A DNA stretch of 6,577 nt, taken from positions 1 through 6,577 of the forward strand of contig JAJFMS010000203.1 in assembly GCA_020696885.1 (NCBI GenBank), in the 5' to 3' direction. Shown one piece after another: positions 1-6,051 of the stretch (the first letter of the stretch is position 1; every line of letters begins with the position of its first letter). Under the pieces are notes generated by a model, which was not told the origin of the DNA, did not search any database, and was given only the letters and a program-made list of their open reading frames with translations. Source of the DNA: Armatimonadota bacterium. Its GTDB lineage: Bacteria > Armatimonadota > SYMT01. Position numbers and translations under genes: made by a program.

Positions 1-27
1 AGGGTGATTCATCCCTCCTGACACTCA

Positions 28-33
28 TTGACA
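28..33 (+). promoter_or_regulatory. Possible -35 element upstream of the S8 protease gene
   Basis: A perfect TTGACA hexamer lies in the most AT-rich part of the leader (about 21-60). No convincing -10 hexamer follows at 16-18 bases. The TATTAT at 98-103 is a good -10 by sequence but is too far away to pair with it and has no -35 of its own. Transcription of the protease probably starts within 1-190, but the exact promoter is not resolved. Confidence 0.25.
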
Positions 34-177
34 CAAATTGAAACTCAACATTTTCGCAATGCCATGCCGCAAGCAAACAAGCAGGTGGGTGATTAGTTAT
101 TATGGAATCTCATGGTAAGCCGATGAGTACCCTGCTAAGGCCAAGCAAGTCAGGCATCAAACCAGGCGACCAATCCT

Positions 178-182
178 GGAGG
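178..182 (+). promoter_or_regulatory. Shine-Dalgarno site that fixes the protease start at 192
   Basis: GGAGG sits 9 bases before the ATG at 192. The earlier in-frame ATGs at 102 and 123 lack an SD of this quality. The ATG at 192 also places a standard signal peptide exactly at the N-terminus, which makes it the preferred start. Confidence 0.8.
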
Positions 183-191
183 AACCAACCA

Positions 192-2021
192 ATGCGTGAA
201 AACGCCAAGCAACACTTTCTCTCCGCACTTTGTTTAGCAACGCTGATTGCGGTGTCTCCGGCGCATGCCGGCGCTCTCTCACGAGAGCTGCACAACAGGG
301 CGCGGGCGGGCGGCACGACCCCCGTACGCGTGATCGTCCAGACTTCCGGAGAACCTACTTCCGGGGCGTTGGGAGACGTGCAGCGAGCGGGTGGCCGCAG
401 CGGCTGGGCCTTCAAGTCGATCCATGGCTTCGCAGCCACCCTTCCGGCGCGGGCGCTGGAAGCGCTGGCGCGCCGCGGCGACGTGGTGAGCGTTACGCCC
501 GACAAGCTGGTCACCGGCGCGATGGACGTTGCGAGCGCGGCGACCGGCAGCACGGCGGCGCGGGCCGCCACTTCCCTGACGGGGGCGGGCATCGGCGTGG
601 CGGTACTCGATACAGGCGTAGCTCCGCATGACGACCTGATCTCCCCGGTGAACCGGATTACCGGCTGGGCCGACTTCGTCAACGGCGGCGCCCAGCCGTA
701 CGATGACTCCGGGCATGGCACGCACGTGGCCGGCATCATCGCCGGTGACGGCGGCGCCACCTCCGGCGCCGCGGACCTCCGCGGTGTAGCGCCCGGTGCT
801 ACTATCATCGGCGTCAAGGTGCTCGATGCTTCCATGCAAGGTTACGCGAGCACCGTAATCACGGCCATCGACTGGTGCATCGAGCAGAAGGATGCCCTCA
901 ACATCCGGGTGCTCAACCTCTCGTTTGGCACGCCGGTCACCGAGTCGTACACCACGGATCCGCTCTGTCAGGCGGTGGAGCGCGCGCATCAGGCCGGCCT
1001 GGTGGTGGTGGTCTCCGCCGGCAACCGCGGCCGGCTCGATCCCGCCAACGAGTACAGCGGCGTCCGCTACGGCGGGATCAACAGCCCCGGGAACGATCCG
1101 ACCGTGATCACGGTGGGCGCCACCGCCACCAACGGCACCACCGAAATCACGGACGACCTGCTCGCCAGCTACTCCTCCCGCGGCCCGACGCTGGTAGATC
1201 ACATCACCAAGCCGGACGTGGTGGCGCCCGGCAACCAGGTGCTCTCGCTGCTTTCACCGGGCACCATCTCCAGCACGTACCCCGGACTAGTCCAGTCCGT
1301 CGGCGGCGTCTCCTGTCTCCAGCTCTCCGGCACCAGCCAGGCCGCCCCGATGGTGGCCGGCGCCGCCGCCCTACTGCTGGAAGCGAACCCCTCGCTGAAC
1401 CCCGGCACGGTGAAGGCCCGATTGATGCTTTCCTCCCGAAAGCTGTGGGTGCCCGCATTCGCTGAGTTCAACGGCTATTCCCGCGGGGCCGGGCTGCTGG
1501 ACGTGGTCGCCGCCCTCGCGGCGACGCACACGGAGTCCGGTTGCTTCGCCTCTCCTACCGCCGCGAAGGGGATCCTGCCGGGCGACCTGTACATCCAGCC
1601 GACCCCCATCACCTGGAGCTCCACTTCTCCGATCTGGGGCGACTCCCTGATCTGGGGCAAGGACGAGAAGAAGCTGTGGGACGACAGCGGCATCTGGTCC
1701 GACAGCTCCCTGTTCCCTCTTGAGAACACGGGCGGCGGCAACGGGGGGCTCGTCCTGGGTGGCGACTCGCTGATCTGGGGCGGCGACGAGCGGAAGCCCC
1801 CTTCCTACTTCGTCTACACCACCGAAGGAGGCGGAAGCTACCCGCCGCCGAGCTACCCGACCTATCCCCCGCCGACCTATCCAACCTATCCGCCGCCCAG
1901 CTACCCGACGTCTCCCCCGCCGACCTATCCGACCTATCCGACCTCTCCGACCTATCCGACCTATCCGACTTATCCGACCTACCCGAGCTACCCGACCTAT
2001 CCGCCGCCCAGCTACCCATGA
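192..2021 (+). CDS. Secreted subtilisin-like serine protease (peptidase S8) with WG repeats and a Tyr-Pro tail
   Basis: This is a 609-residue extracytoplasmic endopeptidase. Residues 1-26 form a Sec signal peptide ending in AHA, with probable cleavage before Gly27. Residues about 45-107 resemble an I9-type inhibitory propeptide, the intramolecular chaperone that is removed on maturation. Residues about 130-450 are the S8 catalytic domain. It has Asp140 in VLDTG, His175 in SGHGTHVAG, oxyanion Asn278 in SAGN and nucleophile Ser382 in GTSQAAP, where Gln replaces the more usual Met. All catalytic residues are present, so it should be active. Four Cys in the mature part could form disulfides. Residues about 473-533 are rich in WG motifs, with GDSLIWG occurring twice. 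Residues 550-609 are almost only Tyr, Pro, Thr and Ser. There is no LPXTG motif or C-terminal membrane helix, so how the tail is used (surface attachment, wall spanning or secretion) is unknown. Starting at ATG 102 would add 30 residues in front of the signal peptide and is less likely. Confidence 0.93.
   Translation: MRENAKQHFLSALCLATLIAVSPAHAGALSRELHNRARAGGTTPVRVIVQTSGEPTSGALGDVQRAGGRSGWAFKSIHGFAATLPARALEALARRGDVVSVTPDKLVTGAMDVASAATGSTAARAATSLTGAGIGVAVLDTGVAPHDDLISPVNRITGWADFVNGGAQPYDDSGHGTHVAGIIAGDGGATSGAADLRGVAPGATIIGVKVLDASMQGYASTVITAIDWCIEQKDALNIRVLNLSFGTPVTESYTTDPLCQAVERAHQAGLVVVVSAGNRGRLDPANEYSGVRYGGINSPGNDPTVITVGATATNGTTEITDDLLASYSSRGPTLVDHITKPDVVAPGNQVLSLLSPGTISSTYPGLVQSVGGVSCLQLSGTSQAAPMVAGAAALLLEANPSLNPGTVKARLMLSSRKLWVPAFAEFNGYSRGAGLLDVVAALAATHTESGCFASPTAAKGILPGDLYIQPTPITWSSTSPIWGDSLIWGKDEKKLWDDSGIWSDSSLFPLENTGGGNGGLVLGGDSLIWGGDERKPPSYFVYTTEGGGSYPPPSYPTYPPPTYPTYPPPSYPTSPPPTYPTYPTSPTYPTYPTYPTYPSYPTYPPPSYP
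1608..1790 (+). repeat. WG-repeat segment of the protease, including two 30-bp direct repeats
   Basis: This stretch encodes residues 473-533, with Trp recurring in motifs such as PIWGDS, SLIWG, KLWDD and GIWSD. Two 30-base copies encoding GDSLIWG-x-DE, at 1638-1667 and 1761-1790, match at 26 of 30 positions. Similar Trp-Gly repeats follow the catalytic domain of other soil-bacterial S8 proteases as I remember them. Their function is not established. Confidence 0.7.
1839..2018 (+). repeat. Tyr-Pro-rich tail encoded by a 9-bp minisatellite
   Basis: This 180-base stretch encodes residues 550-609 of the protease. Its core, 1926-1997, is eight tandem 9-bp units of the form TATCCGACC (Tyr-Pro-Thr) with few substitutions. 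YPPPSYP and YPPPTYP blocks flank it. Because the unit is a multiple of three, copy-number change would alter tail length without a frameshift. A rod-like, disordered extension is expected from the Pro spacing. Confidence 0.85.
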
Positions 2022-2061
2022 AACCGTTCGAGGCGTCGATTGGCAGCGTGGCAAGGGCGGC

Positions 2062-2109
2062 TGACTAGTCCGCAGGCCGTGCGAATAGTCACTTCTTTCC
2101 GTTTCTTCA
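2062..2109 (+). terminator. Putative terminator after the protease gene
   Basis: TGACTA (2062-2067) pairs with TAGTCA (2086-2091). Inside it CGCA (2071-2074) pairs with TGCG (2080-2083) across a small internal loop. A pyrimidine and T-rich run follows to about 2109. The stem is interrupted, so termination could be partial, allowing read-through into the small ORF at 2130. Confidence 0.4.
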
Positions 2110-2129
2110 AATAGGCAAAGGAAACGACC

Positions 2130-2357
2130 ATGGTGTGGTCAGAAGTTAACCAGACTGCAGCTAACAAGGGCACCCGCCGCAACCGTGCGGCGAGCGACGA
2201 GATCACCTGGGGCTCCACCCTCACCTGGGCAGGCTCGGAGAGCGCCTCCGCGAGTAAATCCCGCCAGCCGAAGCCGGCGCGCGTCAAGATGCAGAGCCGC
2301 CGGCGCAACCTCAAGCCGGCGGGGCTCCTGACGCTCCTCTTCGGGCTGGGCCGTTAA
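2130..2357 (+). CDS. Small basic protein with a WG-like motif, unknown function
   Basis: This ORF would encode a 75-residue protein that I do not recognise. An AAAGGAAA Shine-Dalgarno stretch at 2117-2124 lies just before its ATG, and codon third positions are mostly G or C, as in the neighbouring genes. The product is rich in Arg and Lys, especially after residue 40, and ends in a short hydrophobic stretch (GLLTLLFGLGR). There is no signal peptide. Residues 24-34 read DEITWGSTLTW, resembling ITWSSTSPIWG in the protease encoded 108 bases upstream. The shared motif suggests that it is related to, or works with, the WG segment of the protease. It could instead be a decayed fragment or a chance ORF in GC-rich DNA. 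Confidence 0.5.
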   Translation: MVWSEVNQTAANKGTRRNRAASDEITWGSTLTWAGSESASASKSRQPKPARVKMQSRRRNLKPAGLLTLLFGLGR

Positions 2358-2369
2358 TCCTGGCCGCCG

Positions 2370-2400
2370 GGGCTGGTGCGCCGTGGAGGTGCACCGGCCC
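2370..2400 (+). terminator. Strong GC hairpin, possible terminator of the small ORF
   Basis: GGGCTGGTGC (2370-2379) pairs with GCACCGGCCC (2391-2400), ten pairs including one G-U, around an 11-base loop. It lies 13 bases after the stop at 2357 and upstream of the sigma-54 promoter. Only three T residues follow shortly after, so it is not a classical intrinsic terminator. It may act as a transcription barrier or 3'-end stabiliser. Confidence 0.4.
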
Positions 2401-2441
2401 GGCCGTTTGGGCTGAGACCAATCGGCATGGTTGCTTGCCAG

Positions 2442-2457
2442 TGGCACGAAAGTTGCA
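2442..2457 (+). promoter_or_regulatory. Sigma-54 (RpoN) -24/-12 promoter
   Basis: TGGCACG-N4-TTGCA fits the sigma-54 consensus at every conserved base. The GG of the -24 element is at 2443-2444 and the GC of the -12 element at 2455-2456, giving the required 12-base register. Transcription should begin near 2468, about 49 bases before the ATG at 2517. Sigma-54 promoters need an ATP-driven enhancer-binding activator. No such gene is in the window, and its binding site is not identifiable. Confidence 0.85.
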
Positions 2458-2496
2458 GTCAGAACTGGTAACAGCACCGGCCCGTACTTGCGGGTT

Positions 2497-2503
2497 GAAG
2501 GAG
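2497..2503 (+). promoter_or_regulatory. Shine-Dalgarno site of the c-di-GMP protein, longer than usual spacing
   Basis: GAAGGAG lies 13 bases before the ATG at 2517, which is long for a bacterial spacer. An in-frame TGA at 2496-2498 excludes any earlier start, and no start codon lies between it and 2517. The start is therefore well fixed, although translation may be modest. Confidence 0.6.
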
Positions 2504-2516
2504 CTGCCGCGGCCTC

Positions 2517-4940
2517 ATGCAAGCGTTTCTCCGGCTCCCCCCGTCGCTCAGGTTCTACGTCGCGGCCATCGTGGCCGCGGCGAGCGTGTTCCTGGCAGTG
2601 GAGCTGCCGGCCACGCCGCGCACCGCCGAGTGGGCCGTAACGGCAGGCGTCTTCGTGGTGCTCACGCTGGTGTTCGGGGTGTTCCGGTTGAAGCTGGCGT
2701 TCTCCAGCCAGTGGCTTAGCTTCGACGTCTTCATCATCAGCCTGGCGCAACTGACCTTCGGCACGCCCCTGGCGCTGCTGTGCGCCGGCGCGGGCGCCGC
2801 GGCCACCTCCCAGTTCCTGCGCCCGGGACCCCGCTTCCGGTTCGTCATCGAGCCGATCCCCGCTTACCGGGTGGTGTTCAACATCGCGGCGTGCTGCGTC
2901 TCGGCCGCCCTGGCCGGATACGCGTCCGACTGGGTGCGCGCGCACCTGGTCATCCCGGTGGGCCAGGAGATCGTGCCGGTAGCCGCCGCCTGGGCCACGG
3001 TCTACTTCCTCACCAACACCTTCGCCGTTACCGGGGCCGTGGCGCTGTACGAGCGCGCCTCCATCACGCAGTGGTGGCGCACTCACTGCCTCTGGACCTG
3101 GCCCGGCTACCTGGCCTCCGCCGCACTGGCCGCCCTGATGGTGGCGCTCTGGAAGCACTTCGGGTACTTCTCCCTGCTGCCGGTGCCGCTCATCTACTTC
3201 GTCCACGCCGCCTACCGGGAGCACGTGGCGCGCACGGAGATGAAGGAGCAGCACATCGAGGAGCTTAGCCGGACGATCGAGTCGCTCATGACCAGCCTGG
3301 CCATGGCGATCGAGGCGAAGGACGTGTACACGCGAGAGCACATCCAGCGAGTGCAGTTCTTCGCGGTCTGCCTCGCGGAAGCGGCCGAGCTGGATGCGCC
3401 GGACCGCGACGCGGTACGCCTGGGAGCGCTGGTGCACGACGTGGGCAAGATCGCCATCCCGGAACGGATTCTCACCAAGCCCGGCAAGCTCACCACCGCG
3501 GAATACCAGCGGATGAAGACCCACGTATCGATCGGCTCCATGATTCTGGAGCCGGTGGGCTTCACCTGTCCCGTGGTGGATGCGGTGCGCTCGCACCACG
3601 AGCGATGGGACGGCCTGGGCTACCCCGAGGGCCTGCGGGGCGAGGATATCCCGGTGGGCGGTCGGGTCATCGCCATCGCCGACTTCTTCGACGCGCTCAC
3701 CAGCGATCGGCCGTACCGCCGCGCGCTGCCCGCCGAGGAGGCGTTGGGCCTCCTCTCGCGCTCGGCCGGCACGCAGTTCGATCCGAAGCTGGCGGAGCTG
3801 TTCGTCCGGATCTTCCCGGACATCGCGCGGCGGATGCCCCAGCGCGGCTCCGCCTCCAGCGCGGCTCGCAAGGCGGCGACCCTGCCGGATGCCGTCTACT
3901 CCCACATCGCGGCGGCGGCCGCGGAGGACATCACGGCCGCGTTCGACATCATCGAAACGCTGCTGGGAGAGCCGGACGACATCCTGGGGAGCGCGCTCTC
4001 CCACCTGCGCAACATCCTCCCCTCTGTATCCGCCGCAATCTTCGAGCCGAACGCGGAAGGCTCCGATCTGGTGGCCACCACCACCGCGGGTGACTTCGCG
4101 GAGTTGCTGCAGGGGATGGTGATCCGCATCGGCGAAGGCGTGTCCGGCCGCGCGGCTCGCGACCAGTGCCCGTTTCTGAACGCCGCCGCGATGCCGGACG
4201 TGGCCCGGGTGCTGGACCCGATGGAGCACATCGAGCTGTCCGCCGCGCTGTGTGCCCCGGTGGTGGTCCGCGATGAAACCGTGGCGGTGATCACGCTCTA
4301 TCACACGTCGTACGACATCTATCAGGAGCACCACCTCCACGTGCTGACCACCGTGGCCGGGCACCTGGCATCGGCCCTGGACGCGCGGCGTCGCTCTGCC
4401 CAGGATCGCGCGCTGGCGGTGTCGGACCCGCGGACCGGTCTCTACAACTTGCGCTACCTGGTGGATTCCCTTTCCGCCCGGATTGCCGTGGCGGGAAGCG
4501 GATCGTCGCAACTGGCCTTGCTGCTCATTGATCTCGACCAGTTCAAGACCATCAACGACCAGTTCGGGCATCTCGCCGGGGATGAGGTGATCATCACGGT
4601 GGCGCGACGGCTGCGGGAGTGCGCCTGCGAGCCCGCCGTTGTCTGCCGCTACGGCGGGGACGAGTTCGTAATCATGATGGATGGCGCCGCGCGCCAGGAC
4701 GCAGAGCGCCTGGCCGGCCGTGTGCGCGAGGCGATCGAGGGCATCCCGCTCTGGGACGGGATGCGGCTCACCTGCAGTGTGGGGATTGCGGTGTTCCCGG
4801 ACGATGGGCGTGGCGTCAAATCGCTGATCGCTGCCGCCGACCTACGCATGTACCAGGACAAGACCCGCGCCCGAAACCCGGACCGCGGCCGGCCTCGCAT
4901 CGAGCTGGAGCTGCCGCCCGATCCGATGTTTAGTGGTTAG
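2517..4940 (+). CDS. Membrane-bound dual c-di-GMP enzyme: HD-GYP phosphodiesterase, GAF, GGDEF diguanylate cyclase
   Basis: This 807-residue inner-membrane signalling protein starts with six or seven hydrophobic segments, roughly at 11-30, 37-57, 69-97, 116-138, 152-177 and 196-232. They form a sensor I cannot assign to a named MASE family. A short helical linker (about 233-262) leads to an HD-GYP domain (about 266-430). It has His275, His307-Asp308 in LVHDVGK, and the diagnostic HHERWDGLGYP at 360-370, so hydrolysis of c-di-GMP is expected. A GAF-like domain (about 480-625) follows. The GGDEF domain (637 to about 790) has metal-binding acidic residues in LIDLDQFK (Asp672, Asp674) and an intact GGDEF at 713-717, so synthesis from two GTP is also expected. 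The inhibitory I-site RxxD is absent: residues 704-707 are CEPA. A sigma-54 promoter lies directly upstream. Which activity dominates cannot be told from sequence. Confidence 0.93.
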   Translation: MQAFLRLPPSLRFYVAAIVAAASVFLAVELPATPRTAEWAVTAGVFVVLTLVFGVFRLKLAFSSQWLSFDVFIISLAQLTFGTPLALLCAGAGAAATSQFLRPGPRFRFVIEPIPAYRVVFNIAACCVSAALAGYASDWVRAHLVIPVGQEIVPVAAAWATVYFLTNTFAVTGAVALYERASITQWWRTHCLWTWPGYLASAALAALMVALWKHFGYFSLLPVPLIYFVHAAYREHVARTEMKEQHIEELSRTIESLMTSLAMAIEAKDVYTREHIQRVQFFAVCLAEAAELDAPDRDAVRLGALVHDVGKIAIPERILTKPGKLTTAEYQRMKTHVSIGSMILEPVGFTCPVVDAVRSHHERWDGLGYPEGLRGEDIPVGGRVIAIADFFDALTSDRPYRRALPAEEALGLLSRSAGTQFDPKLAELFVRIFPDIARRMPQRGSASSAARKAATLPDAVYSHIAAAAAEDITAAFDIIETLLGEPDDILGSALSHLRNILPSVSAAIFEPNAEGSDLVATTTAGDFAELLQGMVIRIGEGVSGRAARDQCPFLNAAAMPDVARVLDPMEHIELSAALCAPVVVRDETVAVITLYHTSYDIYQEHHLHVLTTVAGHLASALDARRRSAQDRALAVSDPRTGLYNLRYLVDSLSARIAVAGSGSSQLALLLIDLDQFKTINDQFGHLAGDEVIITVARRLRECACEPAVVCRYGGDEFVIMMDGAARQDAERLAGRVREAIEGIPLWDGMRLTCSVGIAVFPDDGRGVKSLIAAADLRMYQDKTRARNPDRGRPRIELELPPDPMFSG

Positions 4941-4971
4941 TGGCCGGTGGCTGGTGGTTAGTGACCGGTGG
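4930..4971 (+). repeat. Six tandem 7-bp repeats spanning the stop codon of the c-di-GMP gene
   Basis: Exactly six consecutive heptamers occur: TTAGTGG, TTAGTGG, CCGGTGG, CTGGTGG, TTAGTGA, CCGGTGG (consensus YYRGTGG with one final-base change). The first two units contain the last codons and the TAG at 4938-4940. The array therefore supplies the gene's end and continues 31 bases into the intergenic region. Confidence 0.8.
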
Positions 4972-4986
4972 TATGACTCCCGAGAT

Positions 4987-5020
4987 CCGAGGGCTTAACG
5001 CTCCCGCTCGGTTCTTCATC
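4987..5020 (+). terminator. Putative terminator after the c-di-GMP gene
   Basis: CCGAG (4987-4991) pairs with CTCGG (5007-5011), and after a one-base bulge GG (4992-4993) pairs with CC (5004-5005), around a 10-base loop. TTCTTCATC follows at 5012-5020. The stem is short and the T-run is interrupted, so this is a moderate candidate. Confidence 0.4.
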
Positions 5021-5021
5021 G

Positions 5022-5040
5022 TGGCAATTGCCGATTGCCA
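5022..5040. promoter_or_regulatory. Inverted repeat TGGCAAT-N5-ATTGCCA, possible operator or hairpin
   Basis: Two perfect 7-bp arms (5022-5028 and 5034-5040) flank a 5-base spacer. A 10-bp palindrome GGCAATTGCC (5023-5032) overlaps the left arm. It lies within the 268-base gap between the c-di-GMP gene and the zinc-ribbon gene. It could bind a dimeric regulator or form an RNA hairpin. No T-run follows it. Confidence 0.35.
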
Positions 5041-5208
5041 GGAGTCCCGCGACCCAGCGGGCCGGTATCAGCCTGTGGGTTTGGCGAAAGACGCGCCCGG
5101 TTGGAGCAGCCGGGCTCCTGTCAAACTGGCGGTGGGTGGGCAAAGTGGTTGTGGCAGATAGGCGTGCGGAACCCGCATCGTTCCGCGGATTCGGCCGTTA
5201 TCACCTGT
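5041..5208. other. Remainder of a gene-less stretch with a further GC hairpin
   Basis: No convincing gene is seen here. The small ORFs that cross it lack Shine-Dalgarno sites and recognisable sequence. A hairpin GCCCGG (5095-5100) / CCGGGC (5110-5115) with a 9-base loop is visible. The sequence did not match any tRNA or riboswitch that I know. It may be a 5' leader or an unrecognised small RNA. Confidence 0.3.
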
Positions 5209-5997
5209 ATGCGAGCGACTTCTCATTGCCGCGGCTGCGGCGCTGCGATTTCCGTGGGTGAGCCGGCCTGCTGGGCCTGCGGCGCGGCCACGGCAGCCCC
5301 CGTAGTCGCACCCGCTCCGGGCGACTATCACCACCCCTGTCCGGCCTGCGGGCGCCTGACGGCGGTCTATCACCGCACCTGTCCGAAATGCGGCTTTGCG
5401 CTCTCGCAACGCCGGCTCTGGGACCCCAGCCATCCTCCGAAGGGCTGGCTCGCGAACCGGCTCCCCGATGGCTCCGTCCAGCTGCAGCGCACCCGCGCCG
5501 GACACGTCGTTCAGGGTGGTGGGCCGGCGGCGCTCGTGATTGTGTTGGTGGTGGCCTATGCCCTCCAGCTCATTTACCGGGGCCATCCCGGAGGGATATC
5601 GCCCTTCGGCTCCTTCGAGGCGGTGTTCTTCGGACTTACGGTAGTGGCGATAGCGCTGGTGTTCCTGGCGGCGGCGGCGTGGCTGGCGTTCGGAACCGAG
5701 GAGTGGCGACTGCATCCCGACCTGTTGGAGGTCCGCCGAGCCCTCTTCGGCAAGCGGTGGATCCGCCGGTATGCGCCGGGAGCGCTGTTGGTACGGGAGG
5801 TCGATACCTGGAGCCGGTCCGGCCAACGGCGATCGTACCGCCTGGTAGTCTGTGCTAGTGGGCGGGACCAGGTGTTGGTAGATACCTCCTGGTCGGGCCT
5901 GGTCGACCTCCAGGAGTTGGGAGAATACATCGCGGCCGTCACCGGCTGGCGGTTCAGCTCGTCTGGGGACTTTGTGTCTCCTGGTTGGCTGGGTTGA
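5209..5997 (+). CDS. Double zinc-ribbon membrane protein with a C-terminal cytosolic domain, unknown function
   Basis: This protein has 262 residues if it starts at ATG 5209. Two zinc-ribbon modules open it: Cys7, Cys10, Cys21 and Cys24, then Cys44, Cys47, Cys58 and Cys61, each CxxC-x10-CxxC, joined by an Ala/Pro linker. Two membrane helices follow at about 105-123 and 138-161. Residues 162-262 form a soluble region (EEWRLHPDLLEVRR and onward) with alternating charged and hydrophobic residues. It resembles the PH-like domains often attached to bacterial membrane helices, but this is a pattern judgement. The zinc ribbons and tail would both face the cytoplasm. The start was chosen because the first Cys module begins directly after it. 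There is no clear Shine-Dalgarno site, and a GTG at 5164 or an ATG at 5035 is also in frame, but the residues they would add look non-coding. I cannot name a function. Confidence 0.8.
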   Translation: MRATSHCRGCGAAISVGEPACWACGAATAAPVVAPAPGDYHHPCPACGRLTAVYHRTCPKCGFALSQRRLWDPSHPPKGWLANRLPDGSVQLQRTRAGHVVQGGGPAALVIVLVVAYALQLIYRGHPGGISPFGSFEAVFFGLTVVAIALVFLAAAAWLAFGTEEWRLHPDLLEVRRALFGKRWIRRYAPGALLVREVDTWSRSGQRRSYRLVVCASGRDQVLVDTSWSGLVDLQELGEYIAAVTGWRFSSSGDFVSPGWLG

Positions 5998-6015
5998 TCA
6001 GGATGCAGTACGGAC

Positions 6016-6050
6016 AGGAGGGACCGAAGGGACGAAGGGGCAGGTGTCCC
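6016..6050 (+). repeat. Purine-rich degenerate 8-bp repeat ahead of hen1
   Basis: AGGAGGGA (6016-6023), CGAAGGGA (6025-6032) and CGAAGGGG (6033-6040) are imperfect tandem octamers. GGGAC at 6029-6033 can also pair with GTCCC at 6046-6050 across 12 bases. The tract lies between the zinc-ribbon gene and the hen1 promoter. No T-run follows, so terminator activity is doubtful. Confidence 0.4.
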
Positions 6051-6051
6051 G

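Noticed and set aside
28..103. TTGACA (28-33) plus TATTAT (98-103) as one promoter
   Set aside because: They are 64 bases apart, far beyond the 16-18 base spacer. Neither has a good partner at the right distance.
102..191. N-terminal extension of the protease from ATG 102 or ATG 123
   Set aside because: It would place about 23-30 polar residues before a standard signal peptide. The ATG at 192 has a GGAGG site at 9 bases and begins exactly at the signal peptide.
1371..2054. Open - strand frame coding Arg-Ile-Gly repeats
   Set aside because: The repeats are the reverse complement of the Tyr-Pro-Thr codons of the protease tail and have no independent support.
2139..4571. An 810-codon open frame on the - strand opposite the c-di-GMP gene
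   Set aside because: It is the mirror of a high-GC coding frame. Its translation has no recognisable domain and is rich in Arg, Gly and His as such shadows are, while the + strand frame has clear HD-GYP and GGDEF motifs.
5022..5038. TGGCA...TTGC as a second sigma-54 promoter
   Set aside because: The GG to GC distance is 14 bases instead of 12, and a sigma-54 promoter does not tolerate that shift. The sequence is better read as an inverted repeat.
5035..5208. Upstream extension of the zinc-ribbon protein from ATG 5035
   Set aside because: The 58 added residues have no recognisable pattern and cross the 3' arm of an inverted repeat. The first zinc ribbon begins directly after ATG 5209.
4940..5261. 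Small open frames on both strands in the gap before the zinc-ribbon gene
   Set aside because: They lack Shine-Dalgarno sites and recognisable motifs, overlap one another and look like chance frames.
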